A DNA stretch of 43,309 nt from an uncultured Spirochaetaceae bacterium (GCA_944392935.1 CALXYI010000051.1:1-43309); one strand, 5' to 3'. Shown: positions 33,081 through 41,428, counted from the stretch's first letter. Notes: generated by a model not told the origin, from the sequence alone. Numbers and translations are program-made.

Positions 33081-34082
33081 ATGAAGAAGTATATTGCTCT
33101 GTTTCTCATGCTTGCAGCGGCATTCGGCCTTGCAGCTGGCGGCTCGCAGGAGGCCGCAGATGACGGGACAGTCCTCATAGGAGTCTCGAAGCTCCTTTCG
33201 CACGCAGCTCTCGACTCTGTCGAGGAAGGGCTTCAGGACTATCTCGCCACGACTGATCTGAGCATCAGATATGATTTCCAGAATGCCAATGGCGATATCT
33301 CGACAGCGGCCTCGATCGCACAGCAGTTCGACAGCGAAGACTGTGATGTGGTGCTTGGCATCGGGACTGCATCCGCACAGGCGCTTGCGAATATCTTCAC
33401 TGATATCCCCGTGCTCTTCGCTGCAGTGACCGACCCTGTGGATGCAGGCCTTGTCGTCTCGAACGAAGGCAGCGATGACTCAAACGTATGCGGCGTATCC
33501 GATATGAATCCTGTAGAGGAGCAGATCAGGCTCCTTCATGAGATCACCGGGGCAACGAGGATCGGCAATGTCTACTCCTCCGGTGAGCAGAATGGCGTCG
33601 TGCTCATGGAGCAGGCACAGGCTGCATGCGACAATCTCGGGCTTGAGCTCGTGCCGGTCGCGGTCTCCAACTCCTCTGAAGTCAGGATGGCCCTGCAGTC
33701 GATCATCGACCGCGTGGATGCCGTGTATATCGCGACTGACAACAACGTCATCTCAGCCATCTCGGCAATCGATGAGGTCTGCAATGATGCGGGAATCCCC
33801 CTCTTCTCGGCAGATCCTTCCGGAATCGACGGCCTTGAATGCATGATCGCATGGGGCTTCAACTACTACTCCATAGGCACTGCTACCGGCCGCCTTATCG
33901 AGGATATCGTCGTGAATGGCGCCAACCCCGGCGGCTTCGGTACGGTATTCCTTACCGATCCTGCTGATTTCGAGCTCTGGTTCAATCTCGACACTGCCGC
34001 CAAGCTCGGATACACTATTCCGCAGGAGTATCTTGATACTGCAGCAGTTATCATCGAGAATGGCGTAAAGACAGAACGCTGA
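33081..34082 (+). CDS. ABC transporter substrate-binding protein (PF04392/TrpX-like), copy 2
   Basis: A 333-residue paralogue of the preceding gene, starting at ATG 33081 after SD GAGGAGG. Shared segments include IGVSKLLSHAALDSVEEG, QNANGDISTAASIAQ, AQALANIFTDIPVLFAAVTDP and the C-terminal half with DRVDAVYIATDNNVISAISA. The signal peptide ends FGLAAGGSQEAA. The position where a lipobox Cys would stand is Gly, so like copy 1 it is predicted not to be lipidated. Sequence divergence between the copies is considerable, suggesting different ligand preference or affinity while sharing one permease and ATPase. A hairpin separates it from the permease gene. Confidence 0.87.
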   Translation: MKKYIALFLMLAAAFGLAAGGSQEAADDGTVLIGVSKLLSHAALDSVEEGLQDYLATTDLSIRYDFQNANGDISTAASIAQQFDSEDCDVVLGIGTASAQALANIFTDIPVLFAAVTDPVDAGLVVSNEGSDDSNVCGVSDMNPVEEQIRLLHEITGATRIGNVYSSGEQNGVVLMEQAQAACDNLGLELVPVAVSNSSEVRMALQSIIDRVDAVYIATDNNVISAISAIDEVCNDAGIPLFSADPSGIDGLECMIAWGFNYYSIGTATGRLIEDIVVNGANPGGFGTVFLTDPADFELWFNLDTAAKLGYTIPQEYLDTAAVIIENGVKTER

Positions 34083-34105
34083 CCGATATAGCAGCAACTG
34101 ATGAG

Positions 34106-34140
34106 GAAGGCCGCCCTCAGGTGGCCTTCTCTATTGCTTT
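34106..34140 (+). terminator. Hairpin/attenuator between binding-protein and permease genes
   Basis: GAAGGCCGCC (34106-34115) pairs with GGTGGCCTTC (34120-34129), one G-U pair, CTCA loop, followed by T-rich TCTATTGCTTT. It probably terminates part of the transcripts, giving more binding protein than membrane components. Confidence 0.7.
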
Positions 34141-34152
34141 ACGAGGTGTGAA

Positions 34153-35094
34153 ATGATTGAAGGAATACTGGTTGAAGGCCTGATATTCGCGATTATGGCC
34201 CTGGGCATCCTGATAAGCTACAGGATACTGGACATGGCAGACCTTACATGCGACGGATCGGTTGCGACCGGCGCGGCGGTTGCCACGATGTGCATCGTGA
34301 ACGGGCTCGGGATCACCGTCGGCCTTGTGATGAGCTTCCTGGTGGGAGTTCTCTGCGGCCTTGTCACTGCCACGATACACAACAAGCTGAAGCTTCCTGT
34401 GCTTCTTGCGGGAATCCTCACGATGACGATGCTCTACTCCGTGAACCTCAGGATCCTGGGGAACAAGGCGAATGTATCGCTTGTCCGCGTCGATACGCTC
34501 TACAGGCTCTTCCCATCATGGTTCCCGTTCGCCTCAAGCGATGTGGCATCCCTGCTCGGAACCCTGCTCTTCGTAGTTGCCGTCACGGTGCTGATGGATC
34601 TCTTCTTCCGCTCTGACATGGGTATGGCCATAGGCGCGATGGGAGGCAACGAGCAGGTCATAATCTCGCAGGGAATGAATCCTGCCACCCTCAAGCTCAT
34701 AGGACTCGGGCTCTCCAATGGATTCATCGCGCTGTCCGGCGGGCTCCTGGCTCAGTATCAGGGCTTCGCGGATGCCAATCTCGGCCAGGGGATGGTGGTC
34801 CAGGGGCTGGCGGCAGTGATGATCGGCGAATTCCTCTTCTCCTCGAACAGGATATCGCTCATCACGCTGCGCTGCATCTTCGGTGCCATAATATACAAGG
34901 GGCTGATGTTCCTTGGACGCAAATACGGATACCTCATAGGCATCACGCCGAATGACTTCAAGCTCCTGACAGGCATACTCGTCATAATCTCGCTGACGAT
35001 CGCGAAGACGAGATCGATGGCCTCAGACAAAGGCGCGAGGAAGAAAGCCATAGAGCGCACGATGAGGAACATGAAGGAGGAAGGCAATGCTTGA
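34153..35094 (+). CDS. ABC transporter permease (branched-chain/TrpY-like)
   Basis: A 313-residue membrane protein with about eight or nine spans. It belongs to the BPD_transp_2-type permeases that work with PF04392 binding proteins (ILISYRILDMADLTCDGS at the start, MGMAIGAMGGNEQVIISQGMN cytoplasmic loop contacting the ATPase, ALSGGLLAQYQGFADANLGQGM). GAGGTG is the SD. Its last 8 bp overlap the ATPase gene, so the two are coupled. It probably forms the homodimeric channel for the ligand delivered by the two binding proteins. Confidence 0.87.
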   Translation: MIEGILVEGLIFAIMALGILISYRILDMADLTCDGSVATGAAVATMCIVNGLGITVGLVMSFLVGVLCGLVTATIHNKLKLPVLLAGILTMTMLYSVNLRILGNKANVSLVRVDTLYRLFPSWFPFASSDVASLLGTLLFVVAVTVLMDLFFRSDMGMAIGAMGGNEQVIISQGMNPATLKLIGLGLSNGFIALSGGLLAQYQGFADANLGQGMVVQGLAAVMIGEFLFSSNRISLITLRCIFGAIIYKGLMFLGRKYGYLIGITPNDFKLLTGILVIISLTIAKTRSMASDKGARKKAIERTMRNMKEEGNA

Positions 35095-35875
35095 CATACA
35101 GCACGTGACGAAGGTCTTCTTCCCGGGGACCGTGAATGAGAAAGTCGCGCTGGAGAACATAAACCTCCGTGTCGATGATGGTGACGTCGTATGCGTCATC
35201 GGATCCAACGGGTCGGGGAAATCCACGCTATTCAACATGATCGCAGGCACATTCCCCGTCACATCGGGCAAGATACTCCTCAACGGCACCGATATAACGG
35301 CAGCACCGGAATACAGGAGGGCCTTCCATATCGGGAGGATCTTCCAGGATCCGACGAAGGGGACGAGCGCGAACATGTCCATAGAGGACAATATGAACCT
35401 AGCCTACACGAAGGGCATGAAGGGAATAAGGTTCGGGCTCACCGCCGAACGGAGGAAGGAATTCAGGCGCCTTCTTGAGCCTATAGGGCTGGAGAACCGC
35501 ATGCAGGACAACGTGGGGCTTCTCTCCGGGGGCCAGAGACAGGCGCTAACGCTTCTGATGACCACGCTGTCCCACCCTTCCCTGATGCTTCTCGACGAGC
35601 ATACGGCCGCACTCGATCCGAGGAATGCGGAGATAGTCATGGACCTTACGAAGAGATATATAGAGGACGGGCAGCTGACAGCGATGATGGTCACGCATAA
35701 TATGCAGTTCGCTATTGACTACGGCAACAGGCTCATTATGATGGATGAAGGGCATATAATCCTCGACATAAAAGGAGAGGAGAAGCAGAAGCTCACGGTC
35801 CAGGCCCTGGTGGATAAGTTCAGGGAGATAAAGAAGGAGGACTTCACCTCAGACGAAGGTCTCCTCACTAGATAA
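35087..35875 (+). CDS. ABC transporter ATP-binding protein (TrpZ-like)
   Basis: A 262-residue ATPase. Walker A is GSNGSGKST at 39-47, the signature is LLSGGQRQALTLL, and Walker B is LMLLDEHTAALD followed by VTHNMQFAIDYG with the switch His. It energises import through the preceding permease. All catalytic residues are present. It ends the binding-protein/permease/ATPase unit; a hairpin lies just after it and the MATE gene begins 41 bp later. Confidence 0.9.
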   Translation: MLDIQHVTKVFFPGTVNEKVALENINLRVDDGDVVCVIGSNGSGKSTLFNMIAGTFPVTSGKILLNGTDITAAPEYRRAFHIGRIFQDPTKGTSANMSIEDNMNLAYTKGMKGIRFGLTAERRKEFRRLLEPIGLENRMQDNVGLLSGGQRQALTLLMTTLSHPSLMLLDEHTAALDPRNAEIVMDLTKRYIEDGQLTAMMVTHNMQFAIDYGNRLIMMDEGHIILDIKGEEKQKLTVQALVDKFREIKKEDFTSDEGLLTR

Positions 35876-35883
35876 GGAAGGAC

Positions 35884-35910
35884 GAAGGGCTGCTGGAAAG
35901 GCAGCTCTTC
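35884..35910 (+). terminator. Hairpin after the ABC ATPase gene
   Basis: GAAGGGCTGC (35884-35893) pairs with GCAGCTCTTC (35901-35910), one G-U pair, 7-nt loop. Only a weak T-rich tail follows. It ends 6 nt before the MATE ATG, so it could also hide that gene's ribosome site. Confidence 0.5.
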
Positions 35911-35916
35911 TGCTAT

Positions 35917-37260
35917 ATGGGAAGGATAAGGCATCAGTTCACTCCAGTAGAGCTGGCTTCGCTCATAATACCGCTGATAGCGGATTCTTTTCTCTCCATA
36001 CTCATAGGCATGGCCGATACGATAATGGTCGCCCGCTGCGGCGAGGCAGCGGTCTCGGGGGTATCCCTTGTCGACACGATATCGAACCTGCTGATAAATG
36101 TCTTCGCCGCGTTCGCCACGGGCGGTGCCGTCGTTGTATCCCAGTACATCGGGCATGGAGAAAGGGAGAATGCCAGGAACAGCGCAAAGAACCTCATATA
36201 CATATCAGTGATCATCTCCGTGCTGATGACCCTGATCATCATGCCCATACGGGGCAGGATGATCGATTTCCTGTTCGGCTCGATAGAGAGCGATGTGAAG
36301 ATGTATACGGATGAGTATTTCGTCCCGATCCTCCTCTCCTATCCTTTCCTCGCCGTATACTCCGGACTCACTGCCCTGTCCCGGTCAGAGCGCAGGAGCT
36401 TCAGGACCATGATGGTATCGGTGCTGATGAATGCGATGAACATAGGCGGCAATGCGGCACTCATATACGGAGCCGGACTCGGGCCCAGGGGCGCAGGCAT
36501 CGCCTCGCTGCTCTCCCGCGTAGCAGGCTGCTGCGTGATGTTCTGCCTCATGAGATCCCGTACCGAGGAGCTGAACATACGGGGCATACTCCATGGTCCA
36601 TTCTCCCCGTATCTGATAAAGAGGATGCTCAGGATAGGCATACCTTCAGGGCTTGAGGGGGCTGCGTTCCACATCGGGAAGATAACGGTGCAGTCGCTCA
36701 CAGCCTCCCTCGGCACAAGCGCGATAGCCATAAATGCCGTGACAGGCAACTTCAACTCATACTCAAACATACCGGGGAACGGCCTCAACCTAGCGATGAT
36801 AACGATAATCGGGCAGTGCCGTGGCAACGACAACATAAAGGACGTGAAGCATTATACGAAGCTTCTCCTGGGACTGGTATTCATATCGACGGCAGCTATG
36901 AATCTCCCGCTGTTCGCGGCAGCTCCTGCGGTCATATCGTTCTATGGGCTTGAATCCTCCACGCTCGCTGCAGCCATCCCCATATGCAGGCTGTGCCTCG
37001 TTATGTGCACGCTTATATGGCCGCTCGCCTTCTCCCTCCCGAATATGCTGAAGGCTGTCGGGGATGTCAGATACATCCTCGCGGCCTCATTCTCCTCGAT
37101 GTGGATATTCCGTGTCGGATTCGCCTATCTGTTCGTCCGTGGATTCGGGATGGGAATCGAGGGAATATGGTATGCGATGTATGTGGACTGGACCGTACGC
37201 GGCATCCTCAATACGGTCAGGGTCGCAAGCGGAAGATGGCAGGCGAAGAAGGTCATATGA
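35917..37260 (+). CDS. MATE-family efflux protein (second copy)
   Basis: A 447-residue 12-span MATE transporter. The N-terminal LIIPLIADSFLSILIGMADTIMVARCGEAAVSGVSL, the second-half RIGIPSGLEGAAFHIGKI and the GNGLNLAMITIIGQCRGN segment fit the family. It is clearly different from the 19.8 kb copy, so they are not recent duplicates. No clear SD is visible before ATG 35917; the base-paired leader may limit translation, or it may be coupled to the upstream ABC operon. Its TGA is immediately adjacent to the stop of the convergent gene, with no intergenic DNA and no terminator. Confidence 0.87.
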   Translation: MGRIRHQFTPVELASLIIPLIADSFLSILIGMADTIMVARCGEAAVSGVSLVDTISNLLINVFAAFATGGAVVVSQYIGHGERENARNSAKNLIYISVIISVLMTLIIMPIRGRMIDFLFGSIESDVKMYTDEYFVPILLSYPFLAVYSGLTALSRSERRSFRTMMVSVLMNAMNIGGNAALIYGAGLGPRGAGIASLLSRVAGCCVMFCLMRSRTEELNIRGILHGPFSPYLIKRMLRIGIPSGLEGAAFHIGKITVQSLTASLGTSAIAINAVTGNFNSYSNIPGNGLNLAMITIIGQCRGNDNIKDVKHYTKLLLGLVFISTAAMNLPLFAAAPAVISFYGLESSTLAAAIPICRLCLVMCTLIWPLAFSLPNMLKAVGDVRYILAASFSSMWIFRVGFAYLFVRGFGMGIEGIWYAMYVDWTVRGILNTVRVASGRWQAKKVI

Positions 37261-37644
37261 TCACCTTCTTCCCCTCCTTATCTCCTGGGCTTTCCATGGA
37301 TCAAGATAATGCGTGGAATAGAGGCGTTCAAGCACGGCATCATTGCTCTTCGTGAAACGCAGCATCATGCGTCCGCGTCCCTCCGCCTCATAGCGTGCAA
37401 GCGATGGCTTGAGGCCGAGCTCCTCAGCATGCCTCTTCACTGTGCGAAGGACAGCATGGAGTTTCGCGAGATCGGCGGAGCACTGATCCTCCAGGCATCT
37501 CACCCCGCCTTTCCGCCACTCCTCATACTTCCTGGCATCAAGCATCCCGATTCCGAGAAGCACATCGGGAACAGCTGCATAGCCGCGCTCCTCAAGCTGC
37601 CTCTCCATCTCGGGGATTATCTTCCCGTCCCGCTTATCCGACAT
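37261..37644 (-). CDS. Conserved hypothetical protein
   Basis: A 127-residue, charged, cytoplasmic protein. The first third (VPDVLLGIGMLDARKYEEWRKGGV) and the last part (KPSLARYEAEGRGRMMLRFTKSND, LERLYSTHYLD) resemble a small hypothetical family I recall from several bacterial phyla, but I know no function for it. It follows rsfS by 1 bp as the final gene of the obgE-rsfS operon and abuts the end of the MATE gene. Many Arg and Lys residues could mean nucleic acid binding; this is only a guess. Confidence 0.65.
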   Translation of the reverse strand: MSDKRDGKIIPEMERQLEERGYAAVPDVLLGIGMLDARKYEEWRKGGVRCLEDQCSADLAKLHAVLRTVKRHAEELGLKPSLARYEAEGRGRMMLRFTKSNDAVLERLYSTHYLDPWKAQEIRRGRR

Positions 37645-37645
37645 A

Positions 37646-37990
37646 TCAGACGAGGTTCTCGGAAGCCTTCCAGAGCTTCTCGAGGTTATAGAACTCCCTC
37701 AGCTCCTGGCTCATGAGGTGAATCACTATATCACCGCAGTCGATGAGCTCCCATCCGCTGATCTCGGGGGACTTATGCCTGTTGTTCACGCTCAGCCCCA
37801 TTGCGTTTATCTCATCCCAGATCTGGTGCACGACACCCCTGAGATGCCCGACAGACGTGACCGTAGCGATGACGAAGCACTCCGTCCATGTGCATTCCTC
37901 CGATATGTCTATGGCAACGACATCGGAGCACTTATGATCCTCAAGATATTTCCTCAGCCTCTCGGCATCTGCCTTTGTACTTTCCTTCAT
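37646..37990 (-). CDS. rsfS: Ribosomal silencing factor RsfS (YbeB/iojap)
   Basis: A 114-residue protein of the RsfS family, which binds L14 on the 50S subunit and blocks joining with 30S during starvation. Seen: DVVAIDISEECTWTECFVIATVTSVGHLRGV, and GWELIDCGDIVIHLMSQELREFYNLEKLW, the standard family core. Length is normal. It overlaps the lipoprotein stop by one base (TAATG) and is in its usual place downstream of nadD-yqeK. Confidence 0.93.
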   Translation of the reverse strand: MKESTKADAERLRKYLEDHKCSDVVAIDISEECTWTECFVIATVTSVGHLRGVVHQIWDEINAMGLSVNNRHKSPEISGWELIDCGDIVIHLMSQELREFYNLEKLWKASENLV

Positions 37991-38535
37991 TATCCTATCT
38001 TCCTTTCAACCGACTTCATCCACACGGAGATGAAATCCGCGGCCTCTTCCCATGAAGCCGGGCTCCCGAGTATGCTCTCAAGCCTGTATTCACGGAATTC
38101 CATATCACGCTTCGTTATGACATCCTCAGAGAGGATGGTATCAAAAGATGAGGAAAGACGCGATATCTCCGACATATAGAGAGTATCCGCAAGATCCTCA
38201 TCATACCTGACCCTCGCAAGATACGGGGACTCGATTCCGGTTGCCTCGGAGAGCAGCGAAAGCATCTCCGCCCTTTTCCCGAAGACAGCCGATCCTATGA
38301 CAACCGTATCCTCCGCGCTGATCCCGAAAAGCTCCGAGAGCGCTACGGTGCTGTCATGCCCGGAAAGCTCCGCAAGGAAGCCAATGATATCCCTCCCAGC
38401 CGTTATGACAACCGCGCTGTCCTTATCCGCAAGCCATATCTCAGCACCTTCGGAAGATGAGAGCAGATGGCTCTGCATCTCCGAGCACGAGACGAGGAGC
38501 AGCACGGCGGCGAGGAGAATGAAAGCCCTACGCAA
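37990..38535 (-). CDS. Small lipoprotein embedded between yqeK and rsfS, TTG start
   Basis: A 181-residue lipoprotein with lipobox LLLVSC (Cys17). The start codon is TTG at 38533-38535, supported by GGAGG 5 nt upstream and by the signal peptide that begins there; it overlaps yqeK by 8 bp. The mature part has no domain I recognise; VVITAGRDIIGFLAELSG and DTVVIGSAVFGKRAEML suggest an alternating alpha/beta fold. In many bacteria this place in the operon holds a LytR-type protein or nothing, so this insertion appears lineage-specific. Confidence 0.68.
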   Translation of the reverse strand: MRRAFILLAAVLLLVSCSEMQSHLLSSSEGAEIWLADKDSAVVITAGRDIIGFLAELSGHDSTVALSELFGISAEDTVVIGSAVFGKRAEMLSLLSEATGIESPYLARVRYDEDLADTLYMSEISRLSSSFDTILSEDVITKRDMEFREYRLESILGSPASWEEAADFISVWMKSVERKIG

Positions 38536-39112
38536 GCTCGCCTCCGTCCTTTATGTACCTATAGAGCTCGAGTGAGACCCCTGCGCTCTGGATACCTTCC
38601 CTGCTGAAATACTCCTGCTGCATATCCATGATCGTGATCACCATATCCTCCAGCCGATTGGCAGAGAGTATCCTTTTCCTGTCATCATCGTCAAGGTGCT
38701 TCCTTCCCGGCTCGACATAGTCGGCGATATACAGCACGGCACCATACCGCCCCATATCCCTGTGGCCGAGGGTGTGATGGCGCACAGCGATTCGGAAGCT
38801 CTCCGGGATGCTGCCGCCGGCATCCTCGGGAAAATGGATTGCGGCAAGCGCCCCGTGCAGGAGCATCGGGTCCTTATCCTCCTCGGGGAAGACATCGATA
38901 CCGTGCTCCCTGCAGTATCCAGGTGTCGCAGCAGAGCAGGAGTACCGGTATGCATCATGGTATATCCCGATATAAGCAGCATCATCAGGATCAAGCGCGA
39001 ACCGTGAAGCAAGGGTGCGGGAAACAGCGGCAACCCCGAGCGAGTGCCGGAACCTCGTTTCCTTTATCATACCCTTCACCTTGGCCTCAAGCTCTGTATA
39101 GCCTATTCTCAT
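38528..39112 (-). CDS. yqeK: YqeK-type HD-domain hydrolase (Ap4A hydrolase family)
   Basis: A 194-residue HD-superfamily metal enzyme. YqeK proteins split diadenosine tetraphosphate symmetrically and are usually beside nadD, as here. Seen: TRFRHSLGVAAVSRTLA (first His), GIYHDAYRY (HD pair), LLHGALAAI (His), VRHHTLGHRDM and IADYVEPGRK (last Asp). All expected metal ligands are present. The start is placed at ATG 39112, which has AGGGAG 7 nt upstream; it overlaps nadD by 26 bp. An ATG at 39118 and GTG at 39130 are in frame but poorly spaced. Confidence 0.88.
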   Translation of the reverse strand: MRIGYTELEAKVKGMIKETRFRHSLGVAAVSRTLASRFALDPDDAAYIGIYHDAYRYSCSAATPGYCREHGIDVFPEEDKDPMLLHGALAAIHFPEDAGGSIPESFRIAVRHHTLGHRDMGRYGAVLYIADYVEPGRKHLDDDDRKRILSANRLEDMVITIMDMQQEYFSREGIQSAGVSLELYRYIKDGGELA

Positions 39113-39671
39113 CAGCATACTCCCTGACACGCCTTGTCAGCATCCCCATGTTCCCTGCCCTGACCTCCGATGATGAAGCATGGAATGCCTCGCTCCTGAT
39201 GAACACCACCTCCGCACCTGTGCTGTCAGAGACATCCCCGAAGCGCGTGAAGCACAGGAACCGCACATGGCTCCTGAGATAATCGAAGTCATGCCATTTC
39301 CCGAGCGTCGGTATGATGTCGTCGCCTATTATGAAGGTGACGCGCCCATCCTCCTCCGCTTCATCATAGAAATGCCTTATGGTCTCCGATGTGTAGCTGA
39401 CACCTCCCCTTTCACCCTCGAACAGGGAAAGGACAAGCTCCAGCCCGTCATCGGGATACAGCTCATGGAAATCCTCGAATGCAAGGCGGAGCATATCAGC
39501 CCTCTCCTTGAAGGAGGCAGGCCTTGTCCCGCGCTTGAAGTTCGAGATATATGCAGGAATCACGATCAGCCGCCTTATCCCGGCCTTCTCATAGGCTTCA
39601 TGGAAGAGGTGCACATGACCTGAATGCACAGGATCGAAAGTGCCGCCCAGCAAGGCTGTACTATGCTTCAT
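39087..39671 (-). CDS. nadD: Nicotinate-nucleotide adenylyltransferase
   Basis: A 194-residue enzyme that adenylates nicotinate mononucleotide to make deamido-NAD. The nucleotidyltransferase signature is LLGGTFDPVHSGHVHLF with HxGH as HSGH. The later FIIGDDIIPTLGKWHDFDYL matches the family; the ISSSEVR-like motif reads ASSSEVRAG. The start at ATG 39671 begins just before the signature; a frame open further upstream lies in obgE. It overlaps obgE by 11 bp and yqeK by 26 bp. Confidence 0.92.
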   Translation of the reverse strand: MKHSTALLGGTFDPVHSGHVHLFHEAYEKAGIRRLIVIPAYISNFKRGTRPASFKERADMLRLAFEDFHELYPDDGLELVLSLFEGERGGVSYTSETIRHFYDEAEEDGRVTFIIGDDIIPTLGKWHDFDYLRSHVRFLCFTRFGDVSDSTGAEVVFIRSEAFHASSSEVRAGNMGMLTRRVREYADENRLYRA

Positions 39672-40701
39672 CCCTGTAGTAGGCATCCGTATCCATACGG
39701 GAGGTGAATCCCTCCTCCCTTCTGCCGCCGGCAAGCGAGAAGAGCGCATGCTTCAGCGGCTCGAGGAGATCATCACGGTAGATGGAGAGAGGCAGGACAG
39801 TGCAGTCGCTGTACTTCTCCTTCAGCTCCAGGAATCTCTCCTCAGTTCCAGGCTCATCGATCTTCGTACCGACTATTATGTGCTCCTTGGCTCCGAGCTC
39901 CTCGCTGTACTTGGCAAGCTCGGCACGGAGGGTCTCATATGCGGTGAGGTAATTGTCATCTGACAGATCCGCAAGATAGCATAGCCCCTTCGTCCTGGAG
40001 ATATGGCGGAGGAACTTATAGCCCATTCCCGAGCCCTCGCTTGCTCCTTCGATTATCCCGGGGATATCCGCGATCACGACATCCTGATCCCCTTCCCTCA
40101 GAACTCCAAGAACCGGTATCTTCGTGGTGAACGGGTATCCGGCGACCTTGGAACGCGCATTCGTGAAGAGGTTTATGAGGGAGGACTTCCCTGCATTCGG
40201 GAATCCGACGAGTCCGATATCAGCGATGATCTGCAGCTCCAGCCCGACACGCATCGCCGTGCCCTTGCCGCCCGGCTGCGCAAAGCGCGGAGTCTGGCGC
40301 ACCGCAGTGCGGAAATGCCAGTTGCCCAGCCCGCCTCTGCCTCCGCAGAGGAACACATACCTGTCAAGGCCGGTGAGGTCCTTTATCAGCTCACCTGTCT
40401 CGGCATTCCTGATCACCGTTCCGGGAGGTACCGGGACCTCCGCATCACGTCCATCGCGGCCAGCGCATCTGGCCCCCTGCCCAGGACGTCCGTTCTCAGC
40501 CTTGAATGACCTCTGGAGCTTCAGATGCCCCAGTGTTCTGAGGTTGTCCCTCACGACAAAGACAACGTCCCCTCCTCGCCCGCCGTCACCGCCGTCGGGT
40601 CCGCCTTTGGGGACGAACTTCTCCCGGCGGAAGGAGACACATCCGTGTCCCCCATTGCCGGAAGCGACATCAATATATGTCTCGTCGGAGAATCCGAACA
40701 T
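39661..40701 (-). CDS. obgE: GTPase ObgE/CgtA
   Basis: A 346-residue ribosome-associated GTPase. Residues 1 to about 158 are the glycine-rich Obg domain (YIDVASGNGGHGCVSFRRE; GGPDGGDGGRGGDV). The G domain follows with G1 GFPNAGKSS, the switch region with TTKIPVLGV, G3 DIPG and G4 TKID. The protein ends soon after the G domain, so the C-terminal OCT extension of some Gram-positives is absent. It acts in late 50S assembly, fitting its neighbours rpmA, rplU and rsfS. The gap to rpmA is 2 bp. Confidence 0.95.
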   Translation of the reverse strand: MFGFSDETYIDVASGNGGHGCVSFRREKFVPKGGPDGGDGGRGGDVVFVVRDNLRTLGHLKLQRSFKAENGRPGQGARCAGRDGRDAEVPVPPGTVIRNAETGELIKDLTGLDRYVFLCGGRGGLGNWHFRTAVRQTPRFAQPGGKGTAMRVGLELQIIADIGLVGFPNAGKSSLINLFTNARSKVAGYPFTTKIPVLGVLREGDQDVVIADIPGIIEGASEGSGMGYKFLRHISRTKGLCYLADLSDDNYLTAYETLRAELAKYSEELGAKEHIIVGTKIDEPGTEERFLELKEKYSDCTVLPLSIYRDDLLEPLKHALFSLAGGRREEGFTSRMDTDAYYRDEA

Positions 40702-40703
40702 TA

Positions 40704-40973
40704 TTACTCGGCCTTTGCCTCTTCGAGAGCTACGATCGAGCAGTACTTGCGGTTCTTCCTCTCATGGAACTTCACCGTTCCGGCAATGAGAGCGAAGAGG
40801 GTATAATCCTTACCGCAGCCGCAGTTCGCGCCCGGATGGATCTTCGTTCCCCTCTGGCGCACTATGACCTCACCAGCCTTCACGACCTGTCCACCGAACC
40901 TCTTTACGCCAAGGCGCTGTGCATTGGAATCGCGTCCGTTGCGGGATGAACCGCCACCTTTCTTATGTGCCAT
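40704..40973 (-). CDS. rpmA: 50S ribosomal protein L27
   Basis: An 89-residue basic protein starting [20 protein letters not shown] and containing [13 protein letters not shown], diagnostic of L27. Its N-terminus reaches the peptidyl-transferase centre. There is no Firmicutes-style N-terminal extension before the AHKKG start, and accordingly no Prp protease gene lies between rplU and rpmA. Confidence 0.96.
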   Translation of the reverse strand: MAHKKGGGSSRNGRDSNAQRLGVKRFGGQVVKAGEVIVRQRGTKIHPGANCGCGKDYTLFALIAGTVKFHERKNRKYCSIVALEEAKAE

Positions 40974-40986
40974 TTCTCTCCCCTCC

Positions 40987-41298
40987 TCAGCCTACGATCT
41001 TCTCGATCCTTATCGTGGTATAGGTCTCCCTGTGGCCCTGGGTCCTTCTATAGCCCTTGCGCCTGTGGAACTTATAGACCTTAACCTTGTCACCTCTGAA
41101 CTCGCTTCCGACAGTCGCAGTGACCTTGGCGCCCTCCACATAGGGAGCACCGAACTTCGCTGCATCGCCGTCCACAACAGCCAGAACCTTCTCAATCTCA
41201 TAGGAGGACCCCTCCTCCATCGAGAGCTTATCGACAACCAGATCCTTGCCTTCTTCAGCCTTGTACTGCTTGCCGAGGATTTCAACTAATGCGTACAT
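40987..41298 (-). CDS. rplU: 50S ribosomal protein L21
   Basis: A 103-residue ribosomal protein starting [17 protein letters not shown], with the C-terminal signature [21 protein letters not shown]. It binds 23S rRNA and is followed by rpmA after 13 bp. The start at ATG 41298 has an AAAGGA SD; the longer open frame begins far upstream in noncoding sequence. It is the first gene of the operon, with a promoter at 41329-41356. Confidence 0.95.
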   Translation of the reverse strand: MYALVEILGKQYKAEEGKDLVVDKLSMEEGSSYEIEKVLAVVDGDAAKFGAPYVEGAKVTATVGSEFRGDKVKVYKFHRRKGYRRTQGHRETYTTIRIEKIVG

Positions 41299-41328
41299 GT
41301 TTCGTCCTTTCCTTTGGTCTGGTGTGTT

Positions 41329-41356
41329 TCTATACCAGAATGGATATGCTGTGCAA
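41329..41356 (-). promoter_or_regulatory. rplU operon promoter
   Basis: On the minus strand TTGCAC (41351-41356), a 16 bp spacer and TATAGA (41329-41334), about 30 bp before the rplU ATG. It drives the ribosome-assembly operon and diverges from tetR. Confidence 0.55.
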
Positions 41357-41403
41357 GCGGTTTTCCAAGGAAAATGCAGAGGAACAGGAGAAAACATCAT
41401 TTT

Positions 41404-41428
41404 CAAACAAACGTTTGGTTGATATACT
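41404..41428 (+). promoter_or_regulatory. tetR operator and leaderless promoter
   Basis: CAAACAAACGTTTGGTTG (41404-41421) is an 18 bp palindrome with one mismatched pair and an ACGT centre. TATACT (41423-41428) follows directly and ends exactly 6 nt before the tetR ATG; no SD is seen. Binding here would give autorepression. Confidence 0.68.
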
